DNA from: a virus | Length of the DNA: 49,779 nucleotides | IMG/VR virus record: IMGVR_UViG_3300027965_000188 | Location: 1 to 49,779 of that record | Direction: 5' to 3' (one strand) | The notes under the pieces: generated by a model | Seen by the model: only the letters and a program-made list of their open reading frames with translations | Databases searched by the model: none | Told to the model about the DNA's origin: nothing | Position numbers and translations under genes: made by a program | Shown here: piece after piece, positions 1 through 6,841 of the stretch | Layout of the letters: each line of letters begins with the position of its first letter | Position numbering within the stretch: the stretch's first letter is position 1

Positions 1-867
1 TCATGAGTTGTGGCCTTTGTTGTCGACGCTCTTCTCATTGGTCTCGACGGGTTGCGCCTTTCCCGCGTTCGCGCTCGGGATGGTTCCCTCGGCCTTATCG
101 ATGGCCTCGCGACAGATTTTCAACGCCCGTTCCTCCGCTCTAGCAGCGTCAATAGCGCACTCGCGGCAGCGATCTAACGAGCGCAGGACTGCTGCCATGT
201 GCGATCGAATTGTGTAATACGGGTGATCTGAACGCGTTGCGTCGGGGTAGATATGCAACACTATCTGATGTAGTGCTTCGACGGCCTTCTCATGATCCGC
301 GAATGACTCACGAATCTCTCGCAGCCGCCGCGAATCCTCCTCGGCTCGCTCGGCCAGTTTCTCTGCGGAAAGTTGCCTTGCGTTCACCGCTTTGCAGGCT
401 TGCGCGTATGCCCATGCGGTCGGCACGGTCCATATGGTTCCGTCGTCATCGGTAAACGTTTCGTTCAGCCGTGCTTCGGCTTTCTCGGCCTTGGCGCGGA
501 GTTGGTCGCGCTCGGCGATTAGACTGTTGACTTGCGCAGCCTGAATGCGCACAGCGCCCTCTGAGATTTTCAGTTGCGCCTCCAGTGCGGCAATCCGCTC
601 GTTAAACTCAGCCTTCGCCTTGTCGTAGCCCTCAAGCCGCGCAACCGAACCCGGAGTCTCAGCCACCAAAGACGAAAACTCTTCCTGCGAAATCAGGTCA
701 TCGTTAAACAGTTCGTGCCGTTTGTAGCGGACCAGATCGCGCATTCGCTCGTTGCTGGACTCCAGCGCAGCAATCTTGCCAACGATGGCATCGTGATCTT
801 TGGCGTATACGGCAAGTGCTACCCACTCTCTAGTCGTAAAGCCCTCCGATAGCTTCTGTTCGCTCAC
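1..867 (-). CDS. Coiled-coil early phage protein, function unknown
   Basis: Predicted 288 residues. I chose the GTG at 867 because it follows an AGGAG Shine-Dalgarno at good spacing and overlaps the stop of the upstream gene (GTGA), which implies translational coupling; an ATG at 924 lacks such support. The chain is strongly helical and charged, with heptad-like Glu/Lys/Ala stretches through roughly residues 30-130 and 165-200, so a coiled coil is likely. The last ~25 residues (SANAGK..., then EKSVDNK) are encoded by a copy of the ~60-nt interspersed element also found in noncoding spacers. No enzymatic motif is visible. The product may be structural or regulatory; function is not assigned. 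Confidence 0.75.
   Translation of the reverse strand: MSEQKLSEGFTTREWVALAVYAKDHDAIVGKIAALESSNERMRDLVRYKRHELFNDDLISQEEFSSLVAETPGSVARLEGYDKAKAEFNERIAALEAQLKISEGAVRIQAAQVNSLIAERDQLRAKAEKAEARLNETFTDDDGTIWTVPTAWAYAQACKAVNARQLSAEKLAERAEEDSRRLREIRESFADHEKAVEALHQIVLHIYPDATRSDHPYYTIRSHMAAVLRSLDRCRECAIDAARAEERALKICREAIDKAEGTIPSANAGKAQPVETNEKSVDNKGHNS
17..77 (-). repeat. ~60-nt interspersed element, copy R1 (inside a coding 3' end)
   Basis: Read on the minus strand it begins GAGCGCGAACGCGGGAAAG and ends GAGAAGAGCGTCGACAACAAA, the two conserved blocks of the repeat family. Here it is read in frame as the C-terminal tail of the adjacent gene. Any downstream gene lies beyond the window edge. Confidence 0.7.
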
Positions 868-1040
868 TTCGACTCCTTCCTTCCGACTTCGTACTCGCTC
901 CGTGCCTTCCAGCCATCCCGCCAACCTTCAGCACGGTGCTTATTGCGAAAGTGCCTGTAGGTTTCCGATACGATAACGACGATCACAACGTTGCCGTTAA
1001 GCAACAAACAAAACCAAACGGCCGCTATATACCAATCCAC
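864..1040 (-). CDS. Small single-span membrane protein
   Basis: Predicted 58 residues from a GTG at 1040. Residues ~3-25 form one hydrophobic segment (WYIAAVWFCLLLNGNVVIVV). A basic cytoplasmic-type tail follows, with the pattern RAEGWRDGWKARSEYE, which resembles tails of small phage proteins of unknown function. The stop overlaps the GTG of the next gene by four bases. A 15-codon reading frame starting at the ATG at 1072 lies just upstream and could act as a leader. The start is uncertain because no ATG is available in frame. Confidence 0.55.
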   Translation of the reverse strand: MDWYIAAVWFCLLLNGNVVIVVIVSETYRHFRNKHRAEGWRDGWKARSEYEVGRKESK

Positions 1041-1068
1041 TGGATCATTTCCAATAGCTGCTGTTCGC

Positions 1069-1179
1069 TCATCGACCCACCACCGTCAGAGCCATCACGA
1101 TAAGGCCCACGAGTAGTACGACAATGACGAAGCTCTGAATTTTAATCGTGTTTGCCAACTTATCAAGGTCTTTGCTCAT
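1069..1179 (-). CDS. 36-residue single-span membrane peptide
   Basis: An ATG at 1179 is preceded by AGGAGCGG, a good ribosome binding site. The product starts MSKDLDKLANTIK, followed by one hydrophobic helix (residues ~16-34, SFVIVVLLVGLIVMALTVV) and ends GR. This is typical of tiny phage inner-membrane peptides. It ends in an ATGA overlap with a following short frame, consistent with a compact operon. Function is unknown; a holin-like role is possible but there is no lysis context here. Confidence 0.6.
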   Translation of the reverse strand: MSKDLDKLANTIKIQSFVIVVLLVGLIVMALTVVGR

Positions 1180-1197
1180 TAGAACCGCTCCTTTTGG

Positions 1198-1398
1198 TTA
1201 GTGTTCTTTCGCTCCGAATGCTCCGCCCGGCTCATTAAATTCTCTTCTATCGGCAGAGTGATGAACCCATACGTCCGCATCCTCAGGATGTTGAGTTGGA
1301 GCGCACCAACAACTTGCGTCCGCCTCGTGAACCCTGAGATCATTTCTGGGTATCACGTGACCGTTGTCATACACTTCCCAATTCTTTTCTTGGCTCAT
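1198..1398 (-). CDS. Small hypothetical phage protein, NGHVIPRNDLR type
   Basis: Predicted 66 residues. The N-terminal half carries WEVYDNGHVIPRNDLR followed by CWC, a pattern I recognise from small uncharacterised phage proteins. His and Cys residues (H14, H23, C30, C32, H37) could bind a metal, but this is inference. The leader GGCGGTCCGGTC-ATG is nearly the same as the leader of the gene starting at 3294, which suggests a shared translation-initiation design. Confidence 0.6.
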   Translation of the reverse strand: MSQEKNWEVYDNGHVIPRNDLRVHEADASCWCAPTQHPEDADVWVHHSADRREFNEPGGAFGAKEH

Positions 1399-1435
1399 GA
1401 CCGGACCGCCTCAACCGAAGCCGTCTTATTGCTCC

Positions 1436-1458
1436 GTGCTGCAACTCCAGTGCAGCAC
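1436..1458 (-). repeat. Heptaloop hairpin, copy 1
   Basis: A perfect eight-base stem (GTGCTGCA / TGCAGCAC) encloses the seven-base loop ACTCCAG (CUGGAGU in the minus-strand RNA). The same loop recurs on different stems at 10729, 12359, 13485 and 41465 and starts the loop of the nested hairpin at 3331. It lies between the stop of the HNH gene and the next start on the minus strand. Confidence 0.65.
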
Positions 1459-1486
1459 AAGACGCAACAAACTCTGAGTCTGATTA

Positions 1487-1882
1487 TCATCTCAACTTCT
1501 CCTTTGCAATACCCACAGCCAGCTTAATCATGGCTGGAATGCCTCGTTCCACCGGACTCAACGGTATTGCTTCATTTTCCAGATACCCGACATAGTGGCC
1601 GTTTTCTACCCGGACCTGGATTTTGGAAGCGAGTCTTTCGGCTTGCTTTAGAAGGTCGACTCCGAAGCGTTCCTCGAAGCGCCGGCGCCCCAGTTTGTGG
1701 AGCGAGTCGTTTCCGGTTCGATGATGTTTGAGGCATAGCGGCACGGTTCTGAAATCCGATGCCTTCTGTGCCATGCCGTGAGGCCCTACGTGCGCCGCTT
1801 CGATATGCCGAAGGGTTTGGCATATCAAACAGGGTAAGGAACGAATCCAGGCCAGATAACGCGTATTGCGGGGTGGTTTCAT
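1487..1882 (-). CDS. HNH-family (DUF968-like) nuclease
   Basis: Predicted 131 residues. A treble-clef zinc/HNH pattern is visible: C18-x-x-C21, then EAAHVG with H31 and H35, then VPLC50-x-x-H53-H54 and H62. The spacing and the segment QKASDFRTVPLCLKHH fit the HNH-like DUF968/recombination-associated nucleases of temperate phages, which act on DNA branches or ends. The position next to a PD-(D/E)XK nuclease supports a role in replication or recombination. It is not adjacent to the capsid intron, so I do not call it that intron's homing endonuclease. Biochemical specificity cannot be read from the sequence. Confidence 0.8.
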   Translation of the reverse strand: MKPPRNTRYLAWIRSLPCLICQTLRHIEAAHVGPHGMAQKASDFRTVPLCLKHHRTGNDSLHKLGRRRFEERFGVDLLKQAERLASKIQVRVENGHYVGYLENEAIPLSPVERGIPAMIKLAVGIAKEKLR

Positions 1883-1975
1883 AAACCTATGGGGTGTGTG
1901 TTGCTGAGGCAGGGGACGCCACCTGCGGTTGCTTCCCCTGCATCCCCTTCATCCCTTTCGAAGCGGGTGTGGGTT

Positions 1976-2869
1976 TCAATCGTCCGCTCCCGAGACTTGC
2001 CCGCCGAAGTCTTTTACGCACTGGCGCCAATACGGACAGTACTTGGTCGAACACAGGTAATGGTTCCGGTTGGGCACCACGATCCCGGACGCCATGAGTT
2101 CCTGGGCCAGCGGGTAGATGCTTTCAACGTACTGCTTGTCGGCTTCCGTGACCTTGAACGACTGCGGAACGATCTTTATTTCGCGCTGCAGCTTTACAAC
2201 GGTATGGAGTTCGGCTTCACCCGAGGCGCCGGGCGTTAGTTGCGCGTAGGTCGAAACCTGGAACCGGTAATCCGGCCGGATGACGTTCTTGGACGGGCTC
2301 TTGTTGGCCGACTTCAGGTCGATGATGCGGCCCTGGACGTCCAGCAGATCCACGAAGCCCCGTACCCGGACGCCACCGATGACACCCTGGACCGGGAGTT
2401 CCACGGCTGCCGGCTGAATCAGCGGCGCCGTAGTTTCCATGAACTTTGCGACCAACTTCGCTCCCATGGCGCGCAACTCGGCGCGGTCCTCGTCCTTTTC
2501 GAAATTAGTTTGCTCCTCTTCTTCAATCCAGGCGTCCCGGTAATACGCCACAGCCGAGGCGATCGACATGTCTTTCTTGGTCTCGATCTTCTGGGTGAAG
2601 TTTTCCTTCGAGGTCGCGTGTAGTGCTTTGCCGATGGCACGCGCCGATCCCTGGATGTCCGGCAGCTCGAGTTTGTACTTGTAGTAATACTTGGCCGAAC
2701 AGCTCAAAACGCAGTTGGCGCGGGAAGGCGAAGACGGGTCATCGGTGTAAGGGGCGGACGGCGCCGCCCCTTCGGAGCAAGTCGAGGACGGTGCTTGCTC
2801 CGTTCCATTCGCCCGACGTGGCAGTGCGGGCGCGGAAACTGAAATGAGATTAGTAGTAGGAGTAGTCAT
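1976..2869 (-). CDS. PD-(D/E)XK nuclease, RecB/Cas4-like exonuclease
   Basis: Predicted 297 residues, start preceded by AGGAG. After a ~50-residue low-complexity N terminus comes the family's opening motif (SCSAKYYYKYKLELP). Then GKALH84, VRGFVDLLD (D174) and IIDLKSA (D184, K186), and Q204 in YRFQVSTYAQ: the core of PDDEXK_1 exonucleases. C273, C278 and C284 (CSTKYCPYWRQC) with an upstream Cys resemble the iron-sulfur cluster ligands of AddB/Cas4-type nucleases, although cluster binding is inference. Its likely job is DNA end processing in phage recombination. It overlaps the preceding gene by four bases (ATGA). Confidence 0.87.
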   Translation of the reverse strand: MTTPTTNLISVSAPALPRRANGTEQAPSSTCSEGAAPSAPYTDDPSSPSRANCVLSCSAKYYYKYKLELPDIQGSARAIGKALHATSKENFTQKIETKKDMSIASAVAYYRDAWIEEEEQTNFEKDEDRAELRAMGAKLVAKFMETTAPLIQPAAVELPVQGVIGGVRVRGFVDLLDVQGRIIDLKSANKSPSKNVIRPDYRFQVSTYAQLTPGASGEAELHTVVKLQREIKIVPQSFKVTEADKQYVESIYPLAQELMASGIVVPNRNHYLCSTKYCPYWRQCVKDFGGQVSGADD

Positions 2870-3294
2870 AAACTTTCTCCTGGGTTGTTGTTTTGTTTTT
2901 GACGCTCCTCTGGGCGGTCGGACGTCGGTTGCGGCTTTCCCGCGTTCGCGCTCTGAATGGCTCCCTCGGCTTCGGCGATGGTCCGGTCGGCAAGTTGGAC
3001 CAACTCCAGAATCAACTCGTCGCTAATTCCCTCGCGGACGGCCCGGAGTGATTTGCCGACATGAGACGTGGCCCGGGCGAGACGAAGCAAATCCGGCGCA
3101 GCGGCGATCAGCCGCGCGAGATACAGCAATTCAGTCTGGTCCTCGCGCTCACCCGTTCCGGGAGGCTGGCAGATATAAACGACATGCTGTCTGGCGAGGG
3201 GATCACCGACGGGCAGCGTGATGGCTGCCGGTGGGCTGATTCTTAACCACTCCTCGATCACATCGATGTGGCTTGTGTCGAAAACGAAGCTCAT
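2866..3294 (-). CDS. Hypothetical early protein
   Basis: Predicted 142 residues with a strong GGAGGTCCGGTC leader before ATG. The central region (LLYLARLIAAAPDLLRLARA) is a pair of predicted amphipathic helices found in many uncharacterised phage proteins ('...ARLIAAAPDLL...' type). The C terminus (SANAGKPQP...) is encoded by interspersed element R2. No catalytic motif is seen. Confidence 0.65.
   Translation of the reverse strand: MSFVFDTSHIDVIEEWLRISPPAAITLPVGDPLARQHVVYICQPPGTGEREDQTELLYLARLIAAAPDLLRLARATSHVGKSLRAVREGISDELILELVQLADRTIAEAEGAIQSANAGKPQPTSDRPEERQKQNNNPGESL
2893..2956 (-). repeat. ~60-nt interspersed element, copy R2
   Basis: Minus-strand reading GAGCGCGAACGCGGGAAAG ... GAGGAGCGTCAAAAACAAA. 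It is fused in frame to the 3' end of one gene and ends ~24 bases before the start codon of the nuclease gene at 2869. Confidence 0.7.
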
Positions 3295-3330
3295 GACCGG
3301 ACCTCCGAAGTCGAAGACGCCAATCCAAAC

Positions 3331-3402
3331 GCGCTGCTACTCCAGTGGGGATACCCCATGTCAGTACCGCGCTCCTAACAGGGCGTATCGCCAGAGCAGC
3401 GC
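3331..3402. repeat. Nested hairpin carrying a 46-nt element
   Basis: Outer arms GCGCTGCT (3331-3338) and AGCAGCGC (3395-3402) are perfectly complementary. The loop begins ACTCCAG, the conserved heptaloop, and then contains a 46-nt element at 3347-3392 (ends GGGGATACCCC and GGGCGTATCGCC). The same 46-nt element, in the opposite orientation, sits inside other hairpins at 10642-10687 and 33478-33523. Confidence 0.65.
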
Positions 3403-3422
3403 AAGGCGCTTACCGGTGAGCA

Positions 3423-3644
3423 TCATTTGGTCCTCCTGCTGTGTTTCTCTTTTCTCGTTTCAAGGACGCTTAATTTCTGGCCCAGTTCAAATACCGCCAG
3501 CCAGGGGACATTGTAAGCCTCGCGGACCCCTTTGGGATGGATCGCTACTGTGTGCGCGGATAGTTCCACGATCAGGGGACGATTACGGTAGACGGCGGAT
3601 GTCTCGGCCTTGAGATGTGTTTTCGGCTCTGCAATGCGAGTCAT
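3423..3644 (-). CDS. Small conserved phage protein (PKGxREAYxVPWLAV type)
   Basis: Predicted 73 residues. The core RPLIVELSAHTVAIHPKG followed by REAYNVPWLAVFELG is a pattern shared by small uncharacterised proteins in many phages and prophages. A beta-rich body with a short basic tail is expected. It overlaps the HTH gene upstream by four bases (ATGA), so the two are probably translated together. Function unknown. Confidence 0.65.
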   Translation of the reverse strand: MTRIAEPKTHLKAETSAVYRNRPLIVELSAHTVAIHPKGVREAYNVPWLAVFELGQKLSVLETRKEKHSRRTK

Positions 3645-4060
3645 TCAAGGCCTCCGCTGTTTTTGTTGGCAACGCTCTTCTCAGCGGTCTCGCGAGCTTG
3701 CGGCTTGCGCTCGTTCGCGCTCTCGGAGGGAAAAGCGGGGTTTGTAAGGGGCGAAAAACCGTAGGTTGTGCGCCCCTTATCATCAGCGACCAACCGGGGT
3801 GATCTCCCTAATCGTTTCATCTCTTCCCGAACTTCAGGAACACATTCATAAACGATCGGTTCTAATTGTTCTCGTTTTACAATTCCTAGAGCCCGGTAGC
3901 AGCTCTTCAGGTGGTTTTTCACCGTTTGTAGATTGATGCCGGCCATGTGGGCAATCTGGTTGTTGTTGTAACCGAGGGCTGCGTAGACCGCAATTTCCGA
4001 TTCGCGCGGCGTCAGTCCTGAAATGTGATACGGGGAGGACAGCATACTCAACGCGGCCAT
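3641..4060 (-). CDS. LuxR/GerE-type HTH transcriptional regulator
   Basis: Predicted 139 residues. Residues 16-60 form a GerE/LuxR DNA-binding domain: LTPRESE (16-22), then NNQIAHMAGINLQTVKNHL as the helix-turn-helix. There is no N-terminal receiver or sensing domain, so activity may be constitutive or controlled by abundance. The tail (SANERKPQ..., TAEKSVANKN) is encoded by interspersed element R3. Sitting inside the leftward early operon, it could control early or late transcription; the palindromes at 6004-6022 are candidate targets but no link is shown. Confidence 0.8.
   Translation of the reverse strand: MAALSMLSSPYHISGLTPRESEIAVYAALGYNNNQIAHMAGINLQTVKNHLKSCYRALGIVKREQLEPIVYECVPEVREEMKRLGRSPRLVADDKGRTTYGFSPLTNPAFPSESANERKPQARETAEKSVANKNSGGLE
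3659..3725 (-). repeat. ~60-nt interspersed element, copy R3
   Basis: Minus-strand reading GAGAGCGCGAACGAGCGCAA ... GCTGAGAAGAGCGTTGCC then AACAAAAAC. It encodes the C-terminal tail of the HTH protein and ends just before the start codon at 3644. Confidence 0.7.
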
Positions 4061-4182
4061 GAGTCGTCGCCTCCGTCATCCCACTTGTTGTTGACCAAGC
4101 CCCCGCCGAAATAGACCAGGAACAGCACCAGGGCAACACCCACGATGAACCCGGCCACGAAGGAAAGGACTAATGCGGCCAT
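4048..4182 (-). CDS. 44-residue single-span membrane protein
   Basis: ATG at 4182, preceded by GGAGGTGC. Residues 3-26 are hydrophobic (LVLSFVAGFIVGVALVLFLV), followed by a glycine turn and an acidic tail (KWDDGGDDSWPR). Both ends overlap the neighbouring genes by 13 bases, which indicates tight coupling in the operon. The orientation and function (for example membrane anchoring or lysis timing) are unknown. Confidence 0.6.
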   Translation of the reverse strand: MAALVLSFVAGFIVGVALVLFLVYFGGGLVNNKWDDGGDDSWPR

Positions 4183-4895
4183 GATGCACCTCCGTTAGCG
4201 GCTCTCGACTCGCGTAGTTGTTCGTTGCGGGCGCGAAGATTCAGCGCTTGGGGTTTACCGTCCATGACGGCGATGAAGGCCGAGGTGGCCAAGCGCTGCA
4301 AAAGATCGCCGGTGAAGTCGAGGTGCCATTCGACTTGCAGGCCTTTCGATTTGGCGTATTCGCAGGTTTGCAGGAATCCATCTACTGCGGCGATTAGAAC
4401 TCCTGCAATGGCCTGACTCAGTTCAGTGTGAATAATCGGTGCCCGCTCTGTAGCCGCGGGCGCGATATGATTCTCGGTAGCTGTGCCGTTCGGTTTCGGC
4501 TGGACGGATGCTGCTTGCGGAGCCGTTTCTCTAGCGGGAGGGGCTCCGCTCGCAGGCCTGCGAGCGGGTGGCGGTTGGGTGACCGCTGCCGCTTGGATCG
4601 CAACCGGCTGAACGGGCGCGCCGGGATCTCCGGGCGGATCTACCCGTTTCACTTCCCAGATGATGTTGCGGCGGTTGCCCTGCTTCTGCTCTTTTTTGCA
4701 GATCGAGACAATCTCGCCGGGCTGAATTTCAAGCGCAAGGATTTTGCTCTCGACGTCGCGCTTGAACGAAACTCCCCGGCCGTCGGTGGTGGTACGGAAG
4801 TAGTACTCGCCCCACTGCCCGTCTTTGGGAACGCCCTCGGCGTGAGTGAAGGCCATTTCCTGCGGGATGTTGGTGTCGAACTTGATGAATTCCAT
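4170..4895 (-). CDS. Possible OB-fold-like nucleic-acid-binding protein
   Basis: Predicted 241 residues from the ATG at 4895, which has GGAGGTGG eight bases upstream. Residues 1-85 are beta-rich (FIKFDTNIPQEMAFTH, then alternating hydrophobic strands and LALEIQPGEIVSICKKE). A ~60-residue Pro/Ala-rich linker follows, then a helical C-terminal domain (LSQAIAGVLIAAVDGFLQT). The layout and the nuclease-rich operon are compatible with an ssDNA-binding accessory protein, but I do not see a diagnostic SSB motif or acidic C-terminal tip. Treat the function as a guess. Confidence 0.6.
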   Translation of the reverse strand: MEFIKFDTNIPQEMAFTHAEGVPKDGQWGEYYFRTTTDGRGVSFKRDVESKILALEIQPGEIVSICKKEQKQGNRRNIIWEVKRVDPPGDPGAPVQPVAIQAAAVTQPPPARRPASGAPPARETAPQAASVQPKPNGTATENHIAPAATERAPIIHTELSQAIAGVLIAAVDGFLQTCEYAKSKGLQVEWHLDFTGDLLQRLATSAFIAVMDGKPQALNLRARNEQLRESRAANGGASWPH

Positions 4896-5257
4896 CACGC
4901 CACCTCCCTGTGCCACCAATCGCAACCACACGGACCTGCAGCCGCCATAATTGTTCCGCCGTCCCGGCAGGGCGTTGCAACATCGCCGCGCTCATATTCG
5001 CAGCCATATTTCTCGACGTGCAGTTGGATCGCATGCTGGCATTCGTCGCAATCTGCGGTACGGAGTTCCTCAAGGATCGATTCGGCATTACCGCAGACCG
5101 ATTTGATAGTGGCGCGGTAAGCCCCGCCGCAACCATTGTCAACGTCCTCCAGGCCGATCGATTTCATCGTGGCGTGCGCCTGATCCAAAGCATCGATGGC
5201 TTGCTGAAGTTGCTCGATGGATTGTTTCCAGAGTTCGTATCGCGTTGTTTTCGGCAT
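4895..5257 (-). CDS. Cysteine-rich hypothetical protein
   Basis: Predicted 120 residues; the ATG at 5257 follows GGAGGTGG. The N-terminal third is helical (LWKQSIEQLQQAIDALDQAH). The rest holds eight cysteines, including CDEC and CGC, suggesting zinc binding. The stop overlaps the start of the next gene (TGATG). Function is not recognised. Confidence 0.6.
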   Translation of the reverse strand: MPKTTRYELWKQSIEQLQQAIDALDQAHATMKSIGLEDVDNGCGGAYRATIKSVCGNAESILEELRTADCDECQHAIQLHVEKYGCEYERGDVATPCRDGGTIMAAAGPCGCDWWHREVA

Positions 5258-5259
5258 GG

Positions 5260-5658
5260 CTAGGCCACCTCCGGGATAAAAGTCTTCAGCGCGCCGAGGC
5301 CTTCGTGCGCATCGTTCACGGTGCGGTTGACGTATTGCAAAATCGCTACCACGTGCTCGCGTTCGGGCACGATGGACGATTCGGCGTTGTGCGCGAGATC
5401 GAAGGCTTCGCGCAGATAGTTGCGCGTTACCGTTTCCTTGCCCGAGCCCATGCAATGCGGGCACGGTTGGCAATCCGGGTCCCAGGACGCCGCATCGCCG
5501 CCCGAGCCTCCGCAGTCGGCGCATTCCATCTCTACGGTTTTGATCCAGGGCAGGTCTTCGCGCTGGGCCGGTTTCGATTCAAGGGGAGCCGGAATCTGCA
5601 CCGTGGCCAGGATTGGCCGCAGTTTCAGGCTGGTTTCTAACTGTTGAAAGTGATTCAT
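5260..5658 (-). CDS. DnaJ-type zinc-finger small protein
   Basis: Predicted 132 residues. Two paired motifs typical of the DnaJ cysteine-rich domain are visible: C46-x-x-C49-GGSGG and C66-P-H-C69-MGSG, with an extra C63. There is no J domain, so this is a stand-alone zinc module, as seen in many small phage proteins. The second half is helical (LREAFDLAHNAESSIV). It may bind protein partners or nucleic acid. It overlaps the upstream gene by four bases. Confidence 0.65.
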   Translation of the reverse strand: MNHFQQLETSLKLRPILATVQIPAPLESKPAQREDLPWIKTVEMECADCGGSGGDAASWDPDCQPCPHCMGSGKETVTRNYLREAFDLAHNAESSIVPEREHVVAILQYVNRTVNDAHEGLGALKTFIPEVA

Positions 5659-5930
5659 GGTTTGTCCTCGATGCCCCGTAACAGGGCCTTTAATGCTTTC
5701 TGAAGCAGCACCCGCAAGGGAACGTCGTCCCAGGAAAGCGCTGGCTGAGCGATCTCAAGGTCAATCGAATTGCCCTGCTTGACCACGGTGAATTGGCTGC
5801 CCGGCGAGACGGAGTGATTCTGCCACTCGCCCGTCTTCCGGTCGTAGATTTGCGTTTCGGCGGCCAGACGGACCCGGAACAGCGGTCCGTCCAGCTCGTC
5901 TTTGGGAGCTGCCACAGTGCCTCCTTGCAC
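5655..5930 (-). CDS. Hypothetical protein, first gene of the leftward operon
   Basis: Predicted 91 residues. Beta-rich middle (FRVRLAAETQIYDRKTGEW) and a helical end (LRVLLQKALKALLRGI). It is the first gene downstream of the leftward promoter at 5998-6027, about 67 bases from the -10 box. No family recognised. Confidence 0.55.
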   Translation of the reverse strand: MQGGTVAAPKDELDGPLFRVRLAAETQIYDRKTGEWQNHSVSPGSQFTVVKQGNSIDLEIAQPALSWDDVPLRVLLQKALKALLRGIEDKP

Positions 5931-5997
5931 CTTGCTTTCGCTCCCGGCGTTGGTTTGTTCTCAAATGAACCGGCGTTGCGCATCGGAGTACGTTCTT

Positions 5998-6027
5998 AGT
6001 ATATGCGCAACCCCCTTGCGCAGTCAA
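5998..6027 (-). promoter_or_regulatory. Leftward early promoter with palindromic operator in its spacer
   Basis: On the minus strand: TTGACT (-35, 6027-6022), 18-base spacer, TATACT (-10, 6003-5998). The spacer contains the inverted repeat TGCGCAA-CCCCC-TTGCGCA (6004-6022), so a dimeric regulator bound there would occlude the promoter. It would drive the operon from 5930 to the left edge. The 5931-6071 gap holds nothing else recognisable apart from the rightward promoter. Confidence 0.65.
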
Positions 6028-6035
6028 GCCCCTGT

Positions 6036-6064
6036 TTTACTTTTAATGCAAACGGGGTTACGCT
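6036..6064 (+). promoter_or_regulatory. Putative rightward leaderless promoter
   Basis: TTTACT (6036-6041), 17-base spacer, TACGCT (6059-6064), then exactly seven bases to the ATG at 6072. The hexamers are weak, but the seven-base spacing to the start codon is the same as for the better promoters at 27541, 28430 and 34750. Confidence 0.4.
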
Positions 6065-6071
6065 ATGGGCA

Positions 6072-6833
6072 ATGGCTAAGATACCCAAGGGTGTTCGGGA
6101 GTATTTCAAAAAGGAGGGCCGGCGGGGCGGACTAAAGAGTGCGGTAGCCCGCATGGAGAAGCTGACGCCGGAGCAGAGAAGCGAGTACGCGCGGAAGGCG
6201 GCAAAAGCGAGGTGGGCGAAAACGGCAGCCAAGGGCGTCGTGATCGTGGCGCTTTTGCTATTGCCCTTAAAGGCGGTCGCCCAGGTCGGTCCGTGTTGGG
6301 GCCAACTTATCCCACAGCGGACGCTCGGAACGGCGGTATGTGAGAATCCGCGGCCGGTCTGCCTGACCGATCCTAACGGGCAATCCGGCCGTTGGGTGTG
6401 GCAATGCGGCGAAGATCGAAGACAAGTGGAACGGCCAACAATACCCACGACTTCGACCGATTCCAGTATTCCGATGAGAGTCCGTCCGCCGACCTTCAAC
6501 GATCCGATCGACACGATGATTAAACTGCGGCAGCTTCGGCAGCTGCAGTTACAGAATCAGCAAATGAGCCGCCAATTGAGCGCCCCCGAGCTCACCCCGG
6601 CGCCTTCGGCTCCTGAGCCGGAGAAACCTGCGGCAGCGCTCACGCCGGAAGCCAAGAAGGCTTTTCAGTCGCTTTACGCCTGCGGGGTACTGGACGGCAT
6701 GCTGACAGAGGCGAAGGTCCTCGAAAAGCCGGATATGGCCCGCGTTGTCGAAGAAGCGATGAAGGGGACGAACTGCGAAGCCGTAAGAAGACTGGTGGGC
6801 TTCGAGTCGCCGCTGGCACCCGAAAAGCCGTAA
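6072..6833 (+). CDS. Gly-Gly-motif protein fused to an exported/membrane domain
   Basis: Predicted 253 residues from the ATG at 6072; an upstream in-frame ATG at 6003 lies inside the operator and is less likely. Residues 16-48 (GRRGGLKSAVA, then LTPEQRSEYARKAAKARW) match the small motif family also found in the genes at 27351 and 28186. Residues 55-70 (GVVIVALLLLPLKAVAQ) look like a signal or membrane segment, followed by a Cys-containing, Pro-rich exported region. The fusion is odd because the DNA-binding-like motif would lie inside and the rest outside. An internal GTG near 6239 could start a separate exported protein. Confidence 0.6.
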   Translation: MAKIPKGVREYFKKEGRRGGLKSAVARMEKLTPEQRSEYARKAAKARWAKTAAKGVVIVALLLLPLKAVAQVGPCWGQLIPQRTLGTAVCENPRPVCLTDPNGQSGRWVWQCGEDRRQVERPTIPTTSTDSSIPMRVRPPTFNDPIDTMIKLRQLRQLQLQNQQMSRQLSAPELTPAPSAPEPEKPAAALTPEAKKAFQSLYACGVLDGMLTEAKVLEKPDMARVVEEAMKGTNCEAVRRLVGFESPLAPEKP

Positions 6834-6841
6834 GGTAAACC

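Noticed and set aside
1487-1882. HNH gene as the homing endonuclease of the capsid intron
   Set aside because: It is far from the intron and its motif fits recombination-associated HNH proteins; no evidence links the two.
4170-4895. Confident call as single-stranded DNA-binding protein
   Set aside because: Beta-rich N terminus and context fit, but the family's acidic tip and diagnostic residues are absent.
6003-6071. Longer N terminus for the 6072 protein
   Set aside because: It would make the operator palindrome coding and has no ribosome site; the ATG at 6072 fits the promoter spacing.
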